64,000 nt of DNA from Leclercia adecarboxylata (GTDB taxonomy: Bacteria; Pseudomonadota; Gammaproteobacteria; Enterobacterales; Enterobacteriaceae). Within the stretch, counting starts at the first letter, position 1. Each line of letters starts with the position of its first letter. The position numbers were made by a program, and so were the translations under genes. The stretch covers positions 3,410,001-3,474,000 of the forward strand of contig LR590464.1 in assembly GCA_901472455.1 (NCBI GenBank), given 5' to 3'. The notes under the pieces were generated by a model. That model did no database searches. It was given only the letters and a program-made list of their open reading frames with translations, and was not told the origin of the DNA. Below, in pieces: positions 29,281 to 41,201 of this stretch.

Positions 29281-30909
29281 ATGACACTTCAGGATCCTCG
29301 TTACAGCGATGTGATAATCATTGGCGGTGGCGCAACCGGGGCGGGGATTGCCCGGGACTGTGCGCTGCGGGGCTTAAGCGTGACGCTTCTTGAACGCCAT
29401 GATATCGCGACAGGGGCGACCGGGCGTAATCACGGCCTGCTCCACAGCGGCGCGCGCTATGCGGTCACGGATGCGGAATCCGCACGGGAGTGTATTGCTG
29501 AAAACCAGATCCTCAGGCGCATTGCCCGTCACTGCGTTGAACCAACCAACGGTCTGTTTATCACGCTGCCAGAAGATGATCTGTCGTTTCAACAGACCTT
29601 TATTTCCGCCTGTACCGCAGCCGGGATCGCTGCTGAAGCGATTGACCCTGCGCAGGCCCGCCGTATAGAACCCGCCGTAAACCCTGCCCTGATCGGCGCA
29701 GTTACGGTCCCGGACGGCACGGTGGATCCCTTCCGGCTGACGGCCGCCAATATGCTGGACGCCCGCGAGCACGGCGCGCGTATCCTGACCGGGCATGAGG
29801 TCACCGGGCTGATCCGCGAAGGCAACACCGTTCGCGGCGTGCGGGTATTTGATACGCAATACAAAGAACACAGCGACCTCTTTGCCGCCGTCGTGGTGAA
29901 CGCGGCGGGGATCTGGGGTCAGCGCATCGCGGAATATGCCGACCTCTCCGTTCGTATGTTTCCGGCAAAAGGTTCCCTGCTGATCCTCGATCACCGCATC
30001 AACAACCACGTCATTAACCGCTGCCGTAAACCCTCTGATGCCGATATCCTGGTGCCGGGGGATACCATTTCATTGATTGGCACCACCTCAACCCACGTTG
30101 ACTACAGCGAAATTGACGCCAACCGGGTGACGGCTGACGAGGTGGATATCCTGCTGCGTGAAGGTGAAAAACTGGCACCTGTCATGGCACAAACCCGTAT
30201 TCTGCGCGCGTATGCCGGCGTTCGTCCGCTGGTGGCCAGCGATGACGATCCGAGTGGACGTAACGTTAGCCGCGGCATTGTGCTGCTCGATCACGCCGAA
30301 CGTGACGGGATGGAGGGCTTTATCACCATTACCGGCGGCAAGCTGATGACCTATCGCCTGATGGCGCAATGGACCACCGATGCCGTGTGCCGGAAACTGG
30401 GCAACACCAAAGCGTGCGTCACGGCGGAAAAGCCTCTGCCCGGCTCGCGTGAAGCAACCGAAAAAACCCTGCAAAAAATCATCTCGCTCCCCGCCCCGCT
30501 GCGCGGCTCTGCCCTCTATCGCCACGGTGACAGAACACCCGCATGGCTTGGCGGAGGGCGGCTTAGCCGCAGCCTGGTGTGCGAGTGTGAGGCGGTGACC
30601 GCCGGGGAAGTTCAATACGCCGTGGAGAATCTGACGGTGAACAATCTGCTGGACTTACGCCGCCGTACCCGCGTCGGCATGGGAACCTGTCAGGGCGAAC
30701 TGTGCGCCTGCCGGGCAGTAGGACTGTTACAGCGCTTTCATGTCACTACCTCAAGCCAGTCACTGAGCCAGTTGAGTGAATTTTTAAACGAGCGCTGGAA
30801 AGGCATTCAGCCTGTCGCCTGGGGCGATGCCCTGCGTGAAAGCGAGTTTACCCGCTGGGTCTACCAGGGGCTTTGTGGTCTGGAGAAGGAGTCGCAGGAT
30901 GAAATTTGA
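29281..30909 (+). CDS. glpA: Anaerobic glycerol-3-phosphate dehydrogenase subunit A
   Basis: GlpA is the FAD-binding catalytic subunit of the anaerobic enzyme that oxidises glycerol-3-phosphate and passes electrons via GlpB and GlpC to menaquinone. The N-terminal dinucleotide fold is [18 protein letters not shown], followed by [19 protein letters not shown]-terminal BFD-like iron-sulfur domain has CECEAV and [11 protein letters not shown]. 542 residues, the E. coli length, intact. The last 11 bases overlap the glpB start. Confidence 0.97.
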   Translation: MTLQDPRYSDVIIIGGGATGAGIARDCALRGLSVTLLERHDIATGATGRNHGLLHSGARYAVTDAESARECIAENQILRRIARHCVEPTNGLFITLPEDDLSFQQTFISACTAAGIAAEAIDPAQARRIEPAVNPALIGAVTVPDGTVDPFRLTAANMLDAREHGARILTGHEVTGLIREGNTVRGVRVFDTQYKEHSDLFAAVVVNAAGIWGQRIAEYADLSVRMFPAKGSLLILDHRINNHVINRCRKPSDADILVPGDTISLIGTTSTHVDYSEIDANRVTADEVDILLREGEKLAPVMAQTRILRAYAGVRPLVASDDDPSGRNVSRGIVLLDHAERDGMEGFITITGGKLMTYRLMAQWTTDAVCRKLGNTKACVTAEKPLPGSREATEKTLQKIISLPAPLRGSALYRHGDRTPAWLGGGRLSRSLVCECEAVTAGEVQYAVENLTVNNLLDLRRRTRVGMGTCQGELCACRAVGLLQRFHVTTSSQSLSQLSEFLNERWKGIQPVAWGDALRESEFTRWVYQGLCGLEKESQDEI

Positions 30910-32119
30910 TACCCTGATTGTCGGCGGTGGCCTGGCGGGTTTGCTCTGCGGCATCAAACTCACGACGCACGGGCTTCGCTGCGCCATCGTGACCCGGGGC
31001 CAGAGCGCGCTGCATTTCTCGTCCGGCTCGCTGGATCTGTTAGGGCCGATGGCCTTTGACGATTTGCTGCCAGCGCACCCCTACCGCCTGACGGGCGTCG
31101 AAAACGTTATTACGCTACGCCAGGGAAGCGGAAACGCTGCTGGCAGGCAGCGGCGCAGGCTTACAGGGCAACGCGCAGCAAAAATCATCAGCGTGTGACT
31201 CCACTTGGCACCCTGCGATCTGCCTGGCTCAGCCCGGAAGAGGTCCCCGTCGCCCCCTTCGACGCGAAGCGTGTGCTGGTGGTCGGGATCAGCGGTTTTC
31301 TTGATTTCCAGCCGCACCTGGCCGCCGCCTCGCTGAGCCAGCGGGGGATTAACGTCGATGCCGCTGAGATCGACCTTCCAGAACTCGACGTACTGCGTGA
31401 CAACCCCAGCGAGTTTCGTGCGGTGAATATTGCCCGCCTGCTGGATCATGAAGATAAATGGCCGCAACTGTATGAGGCACTCCGGCCGCTCGGCGAAACC
31501 TGCGATGCTCTGTTTATGCCGGCCTGTTTCGGCTTAACGGACAATCGCCTCTGGCACTGGCTGTCCGATCGCTTGCCCTGCTCTCTGGGTTTACTGCCGA
31601 CGCTTCCCCCTTCGGTGCCGGGCATTCGTCTGCATAATCAGCTCCAGCGGCAATTTATTGCCCAGGGTGGGCGTATGGATGGCAGGCGACGAAGTCAAAA
31701 AAATCACGCTGGCGCAGGGCGCGGTAAGCGAAATCTGGACCCGTAACCACGGCGATATTCCGTTGCGCGCCCGCCATACGGTGCTCGCCAGCGGCAGTTT
31801 CTTCAGCAACGGCTTGTTGAGCAGCCGGGAAGGCATCCGCGAGGCCATCCTCGGGCTGGATGTTCGTCAAAGCGCCTCGCGTGCAGACTGGTACCAGAGT
31901 GATTTCTTCACGCCGCAGCCCTGGCAACAGTTCGGGGTGATCGTCGATGAACATCTGCGTCCTCAACTCTCCGGTACACCCGTTGAAAATCTCTACGCCA
32001 TCGGCTCGATTCTGGGTGGCTACGATCCTATTGCCCAGGGTTGCGGCGGCGGCGTATGCGCGATAACGGCACTGCATGTCGCCGGGCAGATTATCCACAG
32101 CATGGAGGCCGAACAATGA
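30899..32119 (+). pseudogene. glpB: Anaerobic glycerol-3-phosphate dehydrogenase subunit B (3 insertions)
   Basis: GlpB is the flavin subunit linking GlpA to the membrane anchor GlpC. It starts [18 protein letters not shown] and has [30 protein letters not shown] and the C-terminal [19 protein letters not shown]. Extra bases are at about 31123 ([11 protein letters not shown]), 31186 ([11 protein letters not shown]) and 31670 ([12 protein letters not shown]). Corrected, it is 405 residues, slightly shorter than the 419 of E. coli because of a shorter segment after the glycine-rich region. It overlaps glpA by 11 bases and glpC by 4. Confidence 0.87.
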
Positions 32120-33308
32120 ACGACACCCGCTTTGAAAGCTGCATTAAATGCACGGTCTGCACTACGGTCTGCCCGGTCAGCGGCGTAAACCCGCAATACC
32201 CGGGGCCGAAGCAGGCCGGTCCAGACGGGGAGCGCCTGCGCCTGAAGGACGGCGCGCTGTACGATGAAGCACTGAAATACTGCATCAACTGCAAGCGCTG
32301 CGAAGTGGCTTGCCCGTCAGATGTCAAAATCGGCGATATCATTCAGCGTGCCCGCGCGCGTTATAGCACCCAAAAACCGACGTTGCGTGATGCCATCCTC
32401 AGCCATACCGACCTGATGGGCACTGTTTCAACGCCGTTCGCCCCGCTGGTGAACGCTGCGACCTCGCTGAAACCGGTACGCAAGCTGGCTGGATGCCACC
32501 CTGAAAATCGACCACCGTCGCAGTCTGCCGAAATATTCTCAGGGGACGTTTCGCGGCTGGTACAAATCCGTGGCGGCGGAACAGGCGCAGTTTAGCGATC
32601 AGGTGGCTTTCTTCCACGGCTGCTACGTGAATTACAATCACCCTCAGTTGGGAAAAGATCTGCTCAACGTCCTGAATGCGATGGGCACTGGGCGTACAGC
32701 TACTGACTAAAGAGAAGTGCTGCGGTGTGCCGCTGATTGCCAACGGCTTCACGGATAAAGCGCGCAAGCAGGCGAACAGCAACGTCACCGCCTTGCGCGA
32801 AAGCCATTGTCGGAAAAGGGATCCCGGTGCTCGCCACGTCGTCTACCTGCACCTTCACGCTGCGGGATGAATATCCGCATCTTCTGGACGTGGAAAATAC
32901 CGACCTGCGCGACCATATTGAACTGGCGACTCGCTTCCTGTGGCGCAAGCTGAACAGTGGACAGACCCTGCCACTGAAACCATTGCCATTGAACGTGGTT
33001 TATCACACGCCCTGTCATATGGAAAAAATGGGCTGTCGCTGTATACGCTGGAATTGCTACGGCTGATACCGGGGCTGACGTTGACGGTGCTGGATTCGCG
33101 CTGCTGCGGCATTGCGGGCACCTACGGGTTTAAGCGAGAAAACTACCCTACCTCGCAGGCGATTGGCGCGCCGCTGTTCCGTCAGATTGAAGAGAGCGGC
33201 GCAGATATCGTAGTGACGGACTGCGAAACCTGCAAATGGCAGATTGAGATGTCCACCCGCAAACGTTGCGAGCATCCCATTACCTTACTGGCAAAGGCAC
33301 TGGGCTAG
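32116..33308 (+). pseudogene. glpC: Anaerobic glycerol-3-phosphate dehydrogenase subunit C (3 gains, 1 loss)
   Basis: GlpC is the iron-sulfur membrane-associated subunit. Two 4Fe-4S motifs are near the N-terminus (CIKCTVCTTVCP and CINCKRCEVACP), and two CCG-type motifs follow (KEKCCGVPL and DSRCCGIAGTYG). Extra bases near 32485 (KL|LDATLKID), 32693 (GTG|VQLLTKEK) and 32802 (LRE|AIVGKG) and one missing near 33034 (KMGW|SLYTLELL) interrupt it. Corrected length is 396 residues, the E. coli length. The start ATG overlaps the glpB stop as ATGA. Confidence 0.88.
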
Positions 33309-33340
33309 AGGTTGCCGGGGTGTCCGCCCCGGCAGATTCA

Positions 33341-34540
33341 TCACTCGACAAACACCGACTCAACAACGTTAATCCAGCCGTGTTCGCTGGCGACCTCTTT
33401 CCCGTTTAGCCAGCGGCGCAGCATGTTGAGCGCCATCATGGCGCACACCTCCTGACGCACCGCCACACTGTGACGGGTGATACTCATTTTCACCCGCAGC
33501 GCGTGTGTGCCTTCCGGCGTCGCCAGCGCAAAGTTAAGGTGCTCGTCATCCACGCCACCGATGGCCAGCGCCAGTCCGGCAAAATGTTTCACTCTGCGTT
33601 CTGATGCCCAGCGAGCGGTCTGCGCCAGGGTTTCCTGCTGGAACGGCACCACTTCACTGGCCAGCAGCGGCGCGCTGGCGCGTGAAAGCTGTAATGCCAG
33701 CAATCCACCGGTAAACTGCTCGCTCAGGGTCACGCTCAACTGGCGGGACTGCAACTCACGGGCGATCTGCGCTGGCAGCCCTTCGGTGCCCTCAAAAATC
33801 AGGCTTTCACCCGCGACACGCTGCACTTCCGGCCACAGCGCCAGCATGGCGGCTTTCTCTGTTGCCGGGCCGGTGAGCTTAAGCTCGATAATCGGCATCG
33901 AGGAGCGATAGCCCATCGACACGCCCGGCGGGAGTTGCAGGTGATCCAGACTCTGGGCCAGATCGCTTTCAGAGCGGCCAAAGGTGGTCAGGCGCAGACA
34001 CAGCGGCGGCTCCGGCAGGGTAAAACGCTGACGAAGGCGCGGCAGGATCTGCTGCTCAACCATCACTTTAAATTCAGACGGCACGCCCGGCGTGAAGAAC
34101 ATCAGGCAGCGGTTGAGTTGAATGGCAAACCCGCAGGCGGTGCCAACCGGGTTATCAACCAGTTCGGCACTGGCGGGGATCTCAGCCTGTTTGCGGTTGC
34201 TCGGGGCCATGACGCGGCCACGATCGGAGAAAAAGCGCTCCATCTGTGCCAGCCACTCTTCATGCATCACCAGCCCTTCGCCTTTCGCTGTCGCGGCGGC
34301 CAGAGCGCTGAGATCGTCGCTGGTCGGGCCGAGCCCGCCGTTCACAATCAGCACGTCAGCCTGTTCGCTGCGCTCGCGCAGAATGTTCACCAGTGACTCA
34401 AGATTGTCGCCCACCGTATTGCGGCGCGTGAGTGGTAATCCCTGCTCAAAGAATAAATCGGCAAGCCAGGCCGCATTGGTATCAATAATTTGCCCATGCA
34501 GCACTTCGTCGCCAGTGGATAACATTTCCACGTTAATCAT
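33341..34540 (-). CDS. yfaY: YfaY, CinA-family protein
   Basis: The N-terminal half is a molybdopterin-binding-type domain (MLSTGDEVLHGQIIDTNAAWL, VNGGLGPTSDDLSALA, FFTPGVPSEF) and the C-terminal half is a diverged CinA/PncC domain (LSEQFTGGLLALQLS). CinA relatives act on pyridine nucleotides (NMN deamidation, ADP-ribose hydrolysis). E. coli YfaY is reported to lack the deamidase activity of PncC, so the exact reaction is open. 399 residues, intact. Start ATG 34540 behind GGGGAGA. It stands alone, convergent with glpC. Confidence 0.88.
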   Translation of the reverse strand: MINVEMLSTGDEVLHGQIIDTNAAWLADLFFEQGLPLTRRNTVGDNLESLVNILRERSEQADVLIVNGGLGPTSDDLSALAAATAKGEGLVMHEEWLAQMERFFSDRGRVMAPSNRKQAEIPASAELVDNPVGTACGFAIQLNRCLMFFTPGVPSEFKVMVEQQILPRLRQRFTLPEPPLCLRLTTFGRSESDLAQSLDHLQLPPGVSMGYRSSMPIIELKLTGPATEKAAMLALWPEVQRVAGESLIFEGTEGLPAQIARELQSRQLSVTLSEQFTGGLLALQLSRASAPLLASEVVPFQQETLAQTARWASERRVKHFAGLALAIGGVDDEHLNFALATPEGTHALRVKMSITRHSVAVRQEVCAMMALNMLRRWLNGKEVASEHGWINVVESVFVE

Positions 34541-34634
34541 TGTGTTCTCCCCACTTCTATGGTCAAAACACTATAGCGCAATGGTGATGGGTGAAAAGAG
34601 AAACTGGCGCAGCAGAGCACTGCGCCGAAATAGA

Positions 34635-35174
34635 TTAGAAGCCCGCGCTCACGCCAACATATGGGCCATCGGCCAGGGCGTTATCGCGATTGCCGTCTTT
34701 ACCGGCCAGGTTCAGATAACGATAACCGGCTTCAATGGTGATTGGACGCATGATGGTCCAGCGCGCACCGGCGTTGGCTTCTTTATAGCTGTTGATGCCG
34801 CTGGAGAGCGAGTCTGGAGAGTAATAGTACTCGCCAAACAGGCCGAAGCTGTCGCCAATCTTCCACTGCAGACCGCCGCCCACCGCCGCGGCGTAACCTT
34901 CGTCGCCGTTGTTTGGGTTGGTGTAGATCCCTTTTCCGCCGACGGTGGCCAGGAATGGACCGAGAGGAACGTTCAGACCGAGACCGAGGCTGGCGGCATC
35001 GCCATCATCGTCGTTATGGGTCCAGCCACCGGTCATCGCCAGACCGGACGTCTCGGTGCCAAGGCCAAAGCCCAGGTGGGTATAGTCCTTACCCGCCGAG
35101 CCGTTAAAAGAGATTGCGTTTGCCGCTGCTGACGCAAACATCAGGCCTAAGCCCAGTAATGCCACTTTTTTCAT
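34635..35174 (-). CDS. yfaZ: YfaZ, outer-membrane barrel protein of unknown function
   Basis: A predicted outer-membrane protein. The signal peptide MKKVALLGLGLMFASAAANA is followed by alternating polar/hydrophobic strands rich in Gly and aromatic residues and a C-terminal phenylalanine (GPYVGVSAGF), as in small beta-barrels. About 179 residues from ATG 35174; an in-frame ATG six codons upstream (MRGITT) would precede a less natural signal. Intact. Function is not established for the family; the neighbours give no direct clue. Confidence 0.85.
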   Translation of the reverse strand: MKKVALLGLGLMFASAAANAISFNGSAGKDYTHLGFGLGTETSGLAMTGGWTHNDDDGDAASLGLGLNVPLGPFLATVGGKGIYTNPNNGDEGYAAAVGGGLQWKIGDSFGLFGEYYYSPDSLSSGINSYKEANAGARWTIMRPITIEAGYRYLNLAGKDGNRDNALADGPYVGVSAGF

Positions 35175-35490
35175 TGTCGTGATCCCGCGCAATGTGATTA
35201 GAATTATTCAAAACCGCGAGATTTTAACGTGAGTCGGCCTGCGATCAACGCTGAGGCGAGATAATAAAAAAATTAGATTGTAACGAGTTGATACTTACAG
35301 GTTTTAACAATGTTAAATTCGGAAAAAGCGTTACCCTGAGGATGCCAGCGACGTCAGTTTAACGGCACGGATGCGTTGAATGGCAGCGAAGTCAAAAACG
35401 AAACGGGAGCCTGAGCTCCCGTTTTTATCGCAGGATGAATGCCTGCGCCCTGCCCTTTACCCGCAGCCGATCACCGGGAAGACTCGCAAC
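35175..35490. other. Intergenic region between yfaZ and menE
   Basis: 316 bases. The part next to yfaZ is AT-rich and should hold its promoter (TTGTAACGAGTTGATACTTA region near 35277). The part next to menE holds a terminator at 35398-35427. No other gene is seen; nudI and the arn genes that lie here in K-12 are absent. Confidence 0.5.
35398..35427 (-). terminator. Terminator downstream of menE
   Basis: ACGGGAGC - CTGA - GCTCCCGT with AAAACGA on the left and five T on the right; able to act in both directions and placed about 65 bases past the end of the men operon. Confidence 0.75.
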
Positions 35491-36853
35491 TCAACCTCGT
35501 AACGACTGATGAACCCACTGTTGCAGGGCGCGGCGGGCGATTTTAATTCCGCCATTTTTCAGTTCAGCCGGGAGCATAAGCCAGTGTACCGGCTGCTGAA
35601 AGCGCGCCAGCTTATCGCTCACCCAGTGCGGTAGCTGGGCGATATCCGTTCCCGCTTCGCACTCGACGACCGCCACCGGCCGTTGACCAAACTCGACATC
35701 ATCGAAGGGAACCACATACACCTGGTTTACCTGAGGATGGGTGCCGATCACCCGCTCCAGCTCTTCCGGCTGGATCCCCTCCCCGCCGCTGAAAAAGAGA
35801 TTATCCATCCGACCCAGGATGGTCAGCCGACCGTCGCACAACGCACCGCGATCGCGGGTGGCGAACCAGCCCTGCGCATTGGTCAGCGGGAGCAATGCGC
35901 CGTCTCGCCAGTAACCCGCCGCCATGCTGCGTGCCTTGATCCAGACTTCCCCCTCGACGACCTGTATCTCTCGCCCCGGTAAAGGGACACCGACATCCGG
36001 TTCTCCGTCCGCCTCTTTGGCGCAGACGGTGGAGGCAAATTCAGTCAGACCGTAACCACAGAAGGTCCGAATGCCCTCCTCGCGTGCCTTCTCCGTCAGC
36101 GCTACAGGAATGGCCGCCCCGCCGAGAAGGACGGCTTTCAGAGCGACGCGATGCTCGCCATTGATCAGGCGCCACAGCTGCGTTGGTACCAGAGAGGCGT
36201 GAGTACAGCCCTGCAATGCCTGCTCCAGCGGCTGTTTTTCACGCACGGTCAGGCGTGCCCCGGCGTGCAGCCAGCGCCATAAAATGCCCTGCCCGGAGAC
36301 ATGAAAAAGCGGCAGCGAAAGGAGCCAGTCATCGTCGCCGCTAAACGGCATGAGGGCCAGAACGCCCTGCGCGCTGGCAAGGTGGGCCGAACAGGTATGC
36401 ACCGCCGCTTTGGGTAAACCGGTCGAGCCGGACGTAAGCGTCATGGAGGCCAGACGTTCTGGTTGCCATGCAACGCTGTAGTGCCCCTTGTCATCGCGTA
36501 AAGCCAGTCCAGGTAGCCCATCGAACACGCCGGTCAATACCAGCGCAAAACGCAATGTCATTTGCGGCAATAAGACATCCAGCAGCGGACGCGGCAGCTG
36601 AGGGTTAACGGGCAGAATGCGCGCCCCGCACTGAAGCAGCGCCAGCCACGCCAGCAGGGTGTGCGGATGATTGTGGGCGAGCAGCATCACGCCGTCACCT
36701 TCCTGTACGCCCTGACGATGAAAACCCGTCGCCAGGCGATCTACATGATCGCACAGCTGTTTGCCAGGTGAGTGTCTCTTCATTCAGGCGTAGCGCAGGT
36801 TTATCAGCCTGCCGCGCGCACCAGTGCCGCCACGGCCAGTCGGTAAAACTCAT
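35491..36853 (-). pseudogene. menE: MenE, o-succinylbenzoate-CoA ligase (1 insertion)
   Basis: MenE activates o-succinylbenzoate with CoA and ATP, the step before ring closure by MenB. It is an adenylate-forming enzyme with the P-loop TSGSTGLPKAAVHT, CGYGLTEFASTV and FFSGGEGIQPEELER. An extra base in the T3 run at 36770-36772 cuts off the first 28 or so residues ([11 protein letters not shown] ... LTWQ). Joined, it is 453 residues against 451 in E. coli. The true ATG at 36851-36853 overlaps the menC stop as ATGA. Last gene of menFDHBCE. Confidence 0.92.
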
Positions 36854-37815
36854 AGCAGCGGCTCCAGCGCCTCGACGTCGAGTTGCGGCAGCGTACTGTC
36901 AGGCCATGAGCGGATAAGCTGAGCTTGCATCAGGTTTAGCGTGTCCAGGCCGGGGACCGTGTCTGGCGTCAGCCAGGCCGCGATACGTGCCAGCTGCGTC
37001 AGCCCAAGACTGGATTCAATGGAGGAGCTTATCACCGCCGTCAGGCCTGCCGCCTGTGCCGCAGAGACCTGCTGGCGCACTTTCTCCAGGCTGCCGGTCA
37101 GAGTCGGTTTGATCACCACGGCGCTGACACCCGGCTCGGCGACAAACGCAAAATCATCCTCGCGCAGGCTTTCATCCCAGGCGATGGCAATCCCTGTCTC
37201 CCGGGCAAACGCCAGCGAGTCCGCACGCGTTTTACAGGGTTCCTCCAGAAAGGCGATACGATCCCGATACGCCGGGTTAACGTACTTCGCAAACTGCTGC
37301 GCTTTCAATGGAGTCCAGGCACGGTTGGCATCAAGGCGCAGACGCAGATCCGGGATGGCCTCCAGCAGCAGATTCGCCACCATGCCGTCGCGCACCGCTT
37401 CGTACAGCCCCACTTTGATCTTCGCCACTTTTTCGCCCGGCATGGCGGCGAGCACGGCAAAGAGTTCGTCAGGATCCCCGGTACAGAGCGGGGCTGCGCG
37501 ATAATCGGCTTTCTGCGGCAGCATACCGCCCAGCTCGGCCAGCGCACAGCTGATGCCAAAATCCACCGCAGGCAGACCGGGCAACTGCGGATCTGCGCCG
37601 TCGCGCCAGGCCAGACACCAGGCCCGCAGCGAGGCTTCTGCCTCCTCCAGCGACTCGCGGCTGAAGCCCGGCAGGGGGGAGATTTCGCCCCACCCTTGCC
37701 GATCGCCCTGCTGCAGATGAACGAACAGACCGTCGCGCGTTTTTAACCGCCGTTCGCGCAGAACCACACCCGCGTCCATCGGTACCTGCCAGCGGTAGAT
37801 CTGTACGCTGCGCAT
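36850..37815 (-). CDS. menC: MenC, o-succinylbenzoate synthase
   Basis: MenC dehydrates SHCHC to o-succinylbenzoate. It is an enolase-superfamily barrel: the catalytic lysine is in AKIKVGLYE, the metal ligands are in [15 protein letters not shown] and WDESL, and the second lysine is in VIKPTL. 321 residues against 320 in E. coli, intact. The start shares one base with the menB stop (TAATG) and the stop overlaps the menE start. Confidence 0.97.
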   Translation of the reverse strand: MRSVQIYRWQVPMDAGVVLRERRLKTRDGLFVHLQQGDRQGWGEISPLPGFSRESLEEAEASLRAWCLAWRDGADPQLPGLPAVDFGISCALAELGGMLPQKADYRAAPLCTGDPDELFAVLAAMPGEKVAKIKVGLYEAVRDGMVANLLLEAIPDLRLRLDANRAWTPLKAQQFAKYVNPAYRDRIAFLEEPCKTRADSLAFARETGIAIAWDESLREDDFAFVAEPGVSAVVIKPTLTGSLEKVRQQVSAAQAAGLTAVISSSIESSLGLTQLARIAAWLTPDTVPGLDTLNLMQAQLIRSWPDSTLPQLDVEALEPLL

Positions 37816-38672
37816 TACGGATTCCGTTTGTATTTGCTGAAGTCCGGCTGGCGCTTCTCGTTGAACGCGTTACGCCCTTCCTGACCCTCTTCGGTCATGT
37901 AGAACAGCATAGTGGCATTTCCTGCCAGCTCCTGCAGCCCGGCCTGACCATCGCAGTCGGCGTTCAGTGCCGCCTTCAGGCAGCGCAGCGCCATCGGGCT
38001 GTTTTGCAGCATTTCACGACACCAGCGCACGGTCTCTTTTTCCAGATCGGCAATCGGCACCACGGTGTTAACCAGCCCCATGTCCAGCGCTTCCTGGGCA
38101 TTGTACTGACGGCACAGGAACCAGATCTCGCGTGCTTTTTTCTGACCCACGATACGGGCCATGTAGGAGGCACCCCAGCCGCCGTCGAAGGAGCCGACTT
38201 TCGGGCCGGTCTGGCCAAAGATGGCATTTTCTGCCGCGATTGTCAGGTCGCACATCATGTGCAGCACGTGACCGCCACCGATGGAGTAGCCAGCCACCAT
38301 CGCAACAACCGGTTTTGGACAGGTGCGGATCTGGCGCTGGAAGTCGAGCACGTTCAGGTGGTGCACGCCAGAGTCATCCTGGTATCCGCCGTAGTCGCCG
38401 CGCACTTTCTGATCGCCGCCGGCACAGAACGCTTTTTCGCCTTCCCCGGTAAGGACAATCACGCCGATATTGTCGTCGTAACGGGCATCTGCGAGCGCCT
38501 GGATCATCTCTTTAACGGTGACCGGACGAAACGCGTTACGCACCTCGGGACGGTTGATGGTGATTTTGGCGATCCCGTCTGCCGATTTATGGTAACGAAT
38601 GTCGGTGTAACCTTCGGAGCAGTCCTGCCATTCCACCGGTGCGTAGAGCATGTTTTCATCAGGGTAGATCAT
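37815..38672 (-). CDS. menB: MenB, 1,4-dihydroxy-2-naphthoyl-CoA synthase
   Basis: MenB closes the second ring of menaquinone by an intramolecular Claisen-type condensation of succinylbenzoyl-CoA. It is a crotonase-fold enzyme with [17 protein letters not shown], the oxyanion-hole helix [18 protein letters not shown] and [14 protein letters not shown]. 285 residues, the E. coli length, intact. Its ATG overlaps the menH stop by four bases. Confidence 0.98.
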   Translation of the reverse strand: MIYPDENMLYAPVEWQDCSEGYTDIRYHKSADGIAKITINRPEVRNAFRPVTVKEMIQALADARYDDNIGVIVLTGEGEKAFCAGGDQKVRGDYGGYQDDSGVHHLNVLDFQRQIRTCPKPVVAMVAGYSIGGGHVLHMMCDLTIAAENAIFGQTGPKVGSFDGGWGASYMARIVGQKKAREIWFLCRQYNAQEALDMGLVNTVVPIADLEKETVRWCREMLQNSPMALRCLKAALNADCDGQAGLQELAGNATMLFYMTEEGQEGRNAFNEKRQPDFSKYKRNP

Positions 38673-39445
38673 AGAGTGTCCTTTATGGATAAACGGAGTA
38701 TCTGAGCCAGACGCTCGGCCACCGCAACGGGATTTTCCCGATGGGCGTTATGTCCGGCATGGGAAATTTGATGGCCGATCGCGGGAAGCTCCCGGGCAAT
38801 CGCCCTGAACTTGTCGTCCCGCTCGCCATACAGATAGAAAAAGGGAACTGCGCACTCAGCGAGCGCAGCCCTTAAATCGGGTTGGTCGGCCAGGGAGATC
38901 GCCTGCAACATGGCGGCCAGGGTCCCGCCGTTGTTACGGCTGCGCAGGGCTACCAGCGCCCGACGCTGCGCGTCAGTTAATGAGGCAAAGACCGGCTGTT
39001 GATACCAGTCTGCAAACACCGCCTCTAAGGGTTCATGGCGAAAACGCGCAGCCCAGTGGGCATCAGAGGCGCGACGCCTTGCCCGTTCGTCATCATCACG
39101 CAACCCCGGATGCGCCCCTTCAACAATCAATCCCTGTAGCCCTTTCGGGCGCTGGCAGGCGTGATACATCGCAATGCGGCCGCCGAGGGAGTACCCCACC
39201 AGCCAGTACGTTAGTATGTTGTAACTAAGAAGAGTGCGATTCAGCAATGTATGCATGTCGTTGAAATCGTGCACCGCAACGTGCGCCGATTCGCCGTGTC
39301 CCGGCAAATCAAGATATAAGCGGGGATAATCACCCAGGCACGCCTCGGGCAACTGCCATTCACGGCGATCGCCGGAAAAGCCGTGCAGGAAAACCAGCCA
39401 GGGTTTTCCTGCCGCGCCGGTGCAGTGCGTGCCTTGCAGGATCAT
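38669..39445 (-). CDS. menH: MenH, SHCHC synthase
   Basis: MenH removes pyruvate from SEPHCHC to give SHCHC. It is an alpha/beta hydrolase with the nucleophile motif [24 protein letters not shown] forming the oxyanion region, and the catalytic histidine in GHNAHRENP. 258 residues against 252 in E. coli, intact. ATG 39445 overlaps the menD stop as ATGA, typical of the tight coupling through this operon. Confidence 0.95.
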   Translation of the reverse strand: MILQGTHCTGAAGKPWLVFLHGFSGDRREWQLPEACLGDYPRLYLDLPGHGESAHVAVHDFNDMHTLLNRTLLSYNILTYWLVGYSLGGRIAMYHACQRPKGLQGLIVEGAHPGLRDDDERARRRASDAHWAARFRHEPLEAVFADWYQQPVFASLTDAQRRALVALRSRNNGGTLAAMLQAISLADQPDLRAALAECAVPFFYLYGERDDKFRAIARELPAIGHQISHAGHNAHRENPVAVAERLAQILRLSIKDTL

Positions 39446-41112
39446 AGATGGCTTACCTGCGCCAGCAGGTTTTGCAGCATCTGCGCGCCATCGCTGTCGT
39501 TAACCACCACTTCGATAAGCGTGGCGCGAGGTTTGCTCCACGCCGTATTCAGGGCGCTCTCCAACGCCCCCCAGCTTGTAGGGCGCTGATAGCGGAGGCT
39601 GAACATGGCTGCCGCGTGTTCAAACTGCACGTTTTGCGGCATCAGATAGAAGCGCTCACGCTCACTCTGCGGCGTCGGCAGCAGGGAGAAAATCTGCCCG
39701 CCGTTATTGTTGATCACCAGCAGCACAAAGGGCGCCGAAGCCTGACGTAACAAGGCCAGCGCGTTGAGATCGTACAACGCCGACAGATCGCCAACAATCG
39801 CCAGCGTCGGGCGTGCGTTGGCACGCTGGACCCCGGCTGCGGTGGAGATCAGCCCGTCAATGCCGCTGGCGCCACGGTTACTGAACACCGGATAGCCTGC
39901 CGGCAGGCGGGAAAAGGCATCAATCAGACGCACCACCAGGCTGTTGCCGACAAACAGCTGCCCCTGCTCGGGCAGATAGTGGCGAATGCGGTGCGCCAGC
40001 TGCGCCTCGCCAAACGCCTCGCTGTGTTGCGCTGTCAGTTGCCAGGCCTGGCGGGAGAGTTCCGGGATCGCCGTGGCCCAGGGGCCGCGTTTTTCCGCCG
40101 GATGCAGTTCCAGCCAGTCGGCGACATTCGAGACCAGCCGACGCCCGCGATGGTGCGCCGGATCCAGCCGCCCTTCCCGCGGATCGACCAGCCAGTACTC
40201 TTCCGGCGTGCAGGTTGCCTGCCACTGCAGCAGCCGTTTCCCCGTCAAACTGCCGCCCAGCTGGACCACAATCTGCGCCTGCTCCAGTTCGGTAACGGCC
40301 TTCGCATTGCCCAGCCACAGATCCGCACACGGCAGCGGCTGCCCGGTCTGGGAGAGTACGTCGCCAATCAGCGGCCAGCCCAGGGTTTGCGCCCACTCTG
40401 CCACCTTTTTTCCTTCCGCCGCGCTCATTCTGCCCGCCAGCACCACGCCGCGTTTTTGCCGCCAGAAGAACCAGTCGCGCTGTTCAGGGCTTGAAAGCGC
40501 TGCGGGGGCGCGCAGCCAGGGTTTATCGCTCTGCCACCAGTCACCCAGCGCCTGGTGCCAGGCAAGATCGGTATCATCCATTTCGCCATACAGCGGCTCG
40601 GCAAACGGACAGTTAATGTGCAGCGCCCCCGCGCGCAATGCGCCCATGGCGTTATCCACTGTGGAGACCAGCCAGCGGGCGGGAATATCCCGGGTCGGAC
40701 GCGGCAGGGATAGCGTTTCCGAGGGATGTGAGGCGAAGAGACCCGGCTGACGAATGGCCTGGTTTGCGCCACAGTCGATCAGCTCCGGGGGACGATCCGC
40801 CGTTAGCAGCACCAGCTTTTCGCCGGTCAGACCGGCTTCAATCAGCGCCGGATAGAGGTTAGCCACCGCGGTACCGGAAGTTACAATAACCGCCACCGGG
40901 GTATTACTGGCTTTGGCCAGCCCCAGCGCCAGATGCCCAAGACCGCGTTCATCAAAATGGGTGTGATGAATAAAAGCACGGTTCTCTGCGGCAGCCAGGG
41001 TCAACGGCGTTGAACGCGAGCCGGGTGCGATGCAAACGTGCCTGACGCCATGGCGGGTCAGGGCTTCAAGGATCACCGCCGCCCAGCGCCGGTTAAAGGA
41101 ACTCACTGACAT
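39442..41112 (-). CDS. menD: MenD, SEPHCHC synthase
   Basis: MenD is a thiamine-diphosphate enzyme that joins 2-oxoglutarate to isochorismate, the first committed step to menaquinone. Visible are [16 protein letters not shown], the region [13 protein letters not shown], the ThDP-binding motif [12 protein letters not shown] and [12 protein letters not shown]. From ATG 41112 ([11 protein letters not shown]) it is 556 residues, the E. coli length; an upstream TTG at 41130 would add six residues and is less likely. Intact. 89 bases separate it from menF. Confidence 0.97.
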   Translation of the reverse strand: MSVSSFNRRWAAVILEALTRHGVRHVCIAPGSRSTPLTLAAAENRAFIHHTHFDERGLGHLALGLAKASNTPVAVIVTSGTAVANLYPALIEAGLTGEKLVLLTADRPPELIDCGANQAIRQPGLFASHPSETLSLPRPTRDIPARWLVSTVDNAMGALRAGALHINCPFAEPLYGEMDDTDLAWHQALGDWWQSDKPWLRAPAALSSPEQRDWFFWRQKRGVVLAGRMSAAEGKKVAEWAQTLGWPLIGDVLSQTGQPLPCADLWLGNAKAVTELEQAQIVVQLGGSLTGKRLLQWQATCTPEEYWLVDPREGRLDPAHHRGRRLVSNVADWLELHPAEKRGPWATAIPELSRQAWQLTAQHSEAFGEAQLAHRIRHYLPEQGQLFVGNSLVVRLIDAFSRLPAGYPVFSNRGASGIDGLISTAAGVQRANARPTLAIVGDLSALYDLNALALLRQASAPFVLLVINNNGGQIFSLLPTPQSERERFYLMPQNVQFEHAAAMFSLRYQRPTSWGALESALNTAWSKPRATLIEVVVNDSDGAQMLQNLLAQVSHL

Positions 41113-41201
41113 GGAATTGTCCGGTATCAATATTGCGACTAAGTATAAATAATAGGAAAAGATGTAATTTTTGATATGAATCGGGTAAGTACGACTCAGT
41201 A

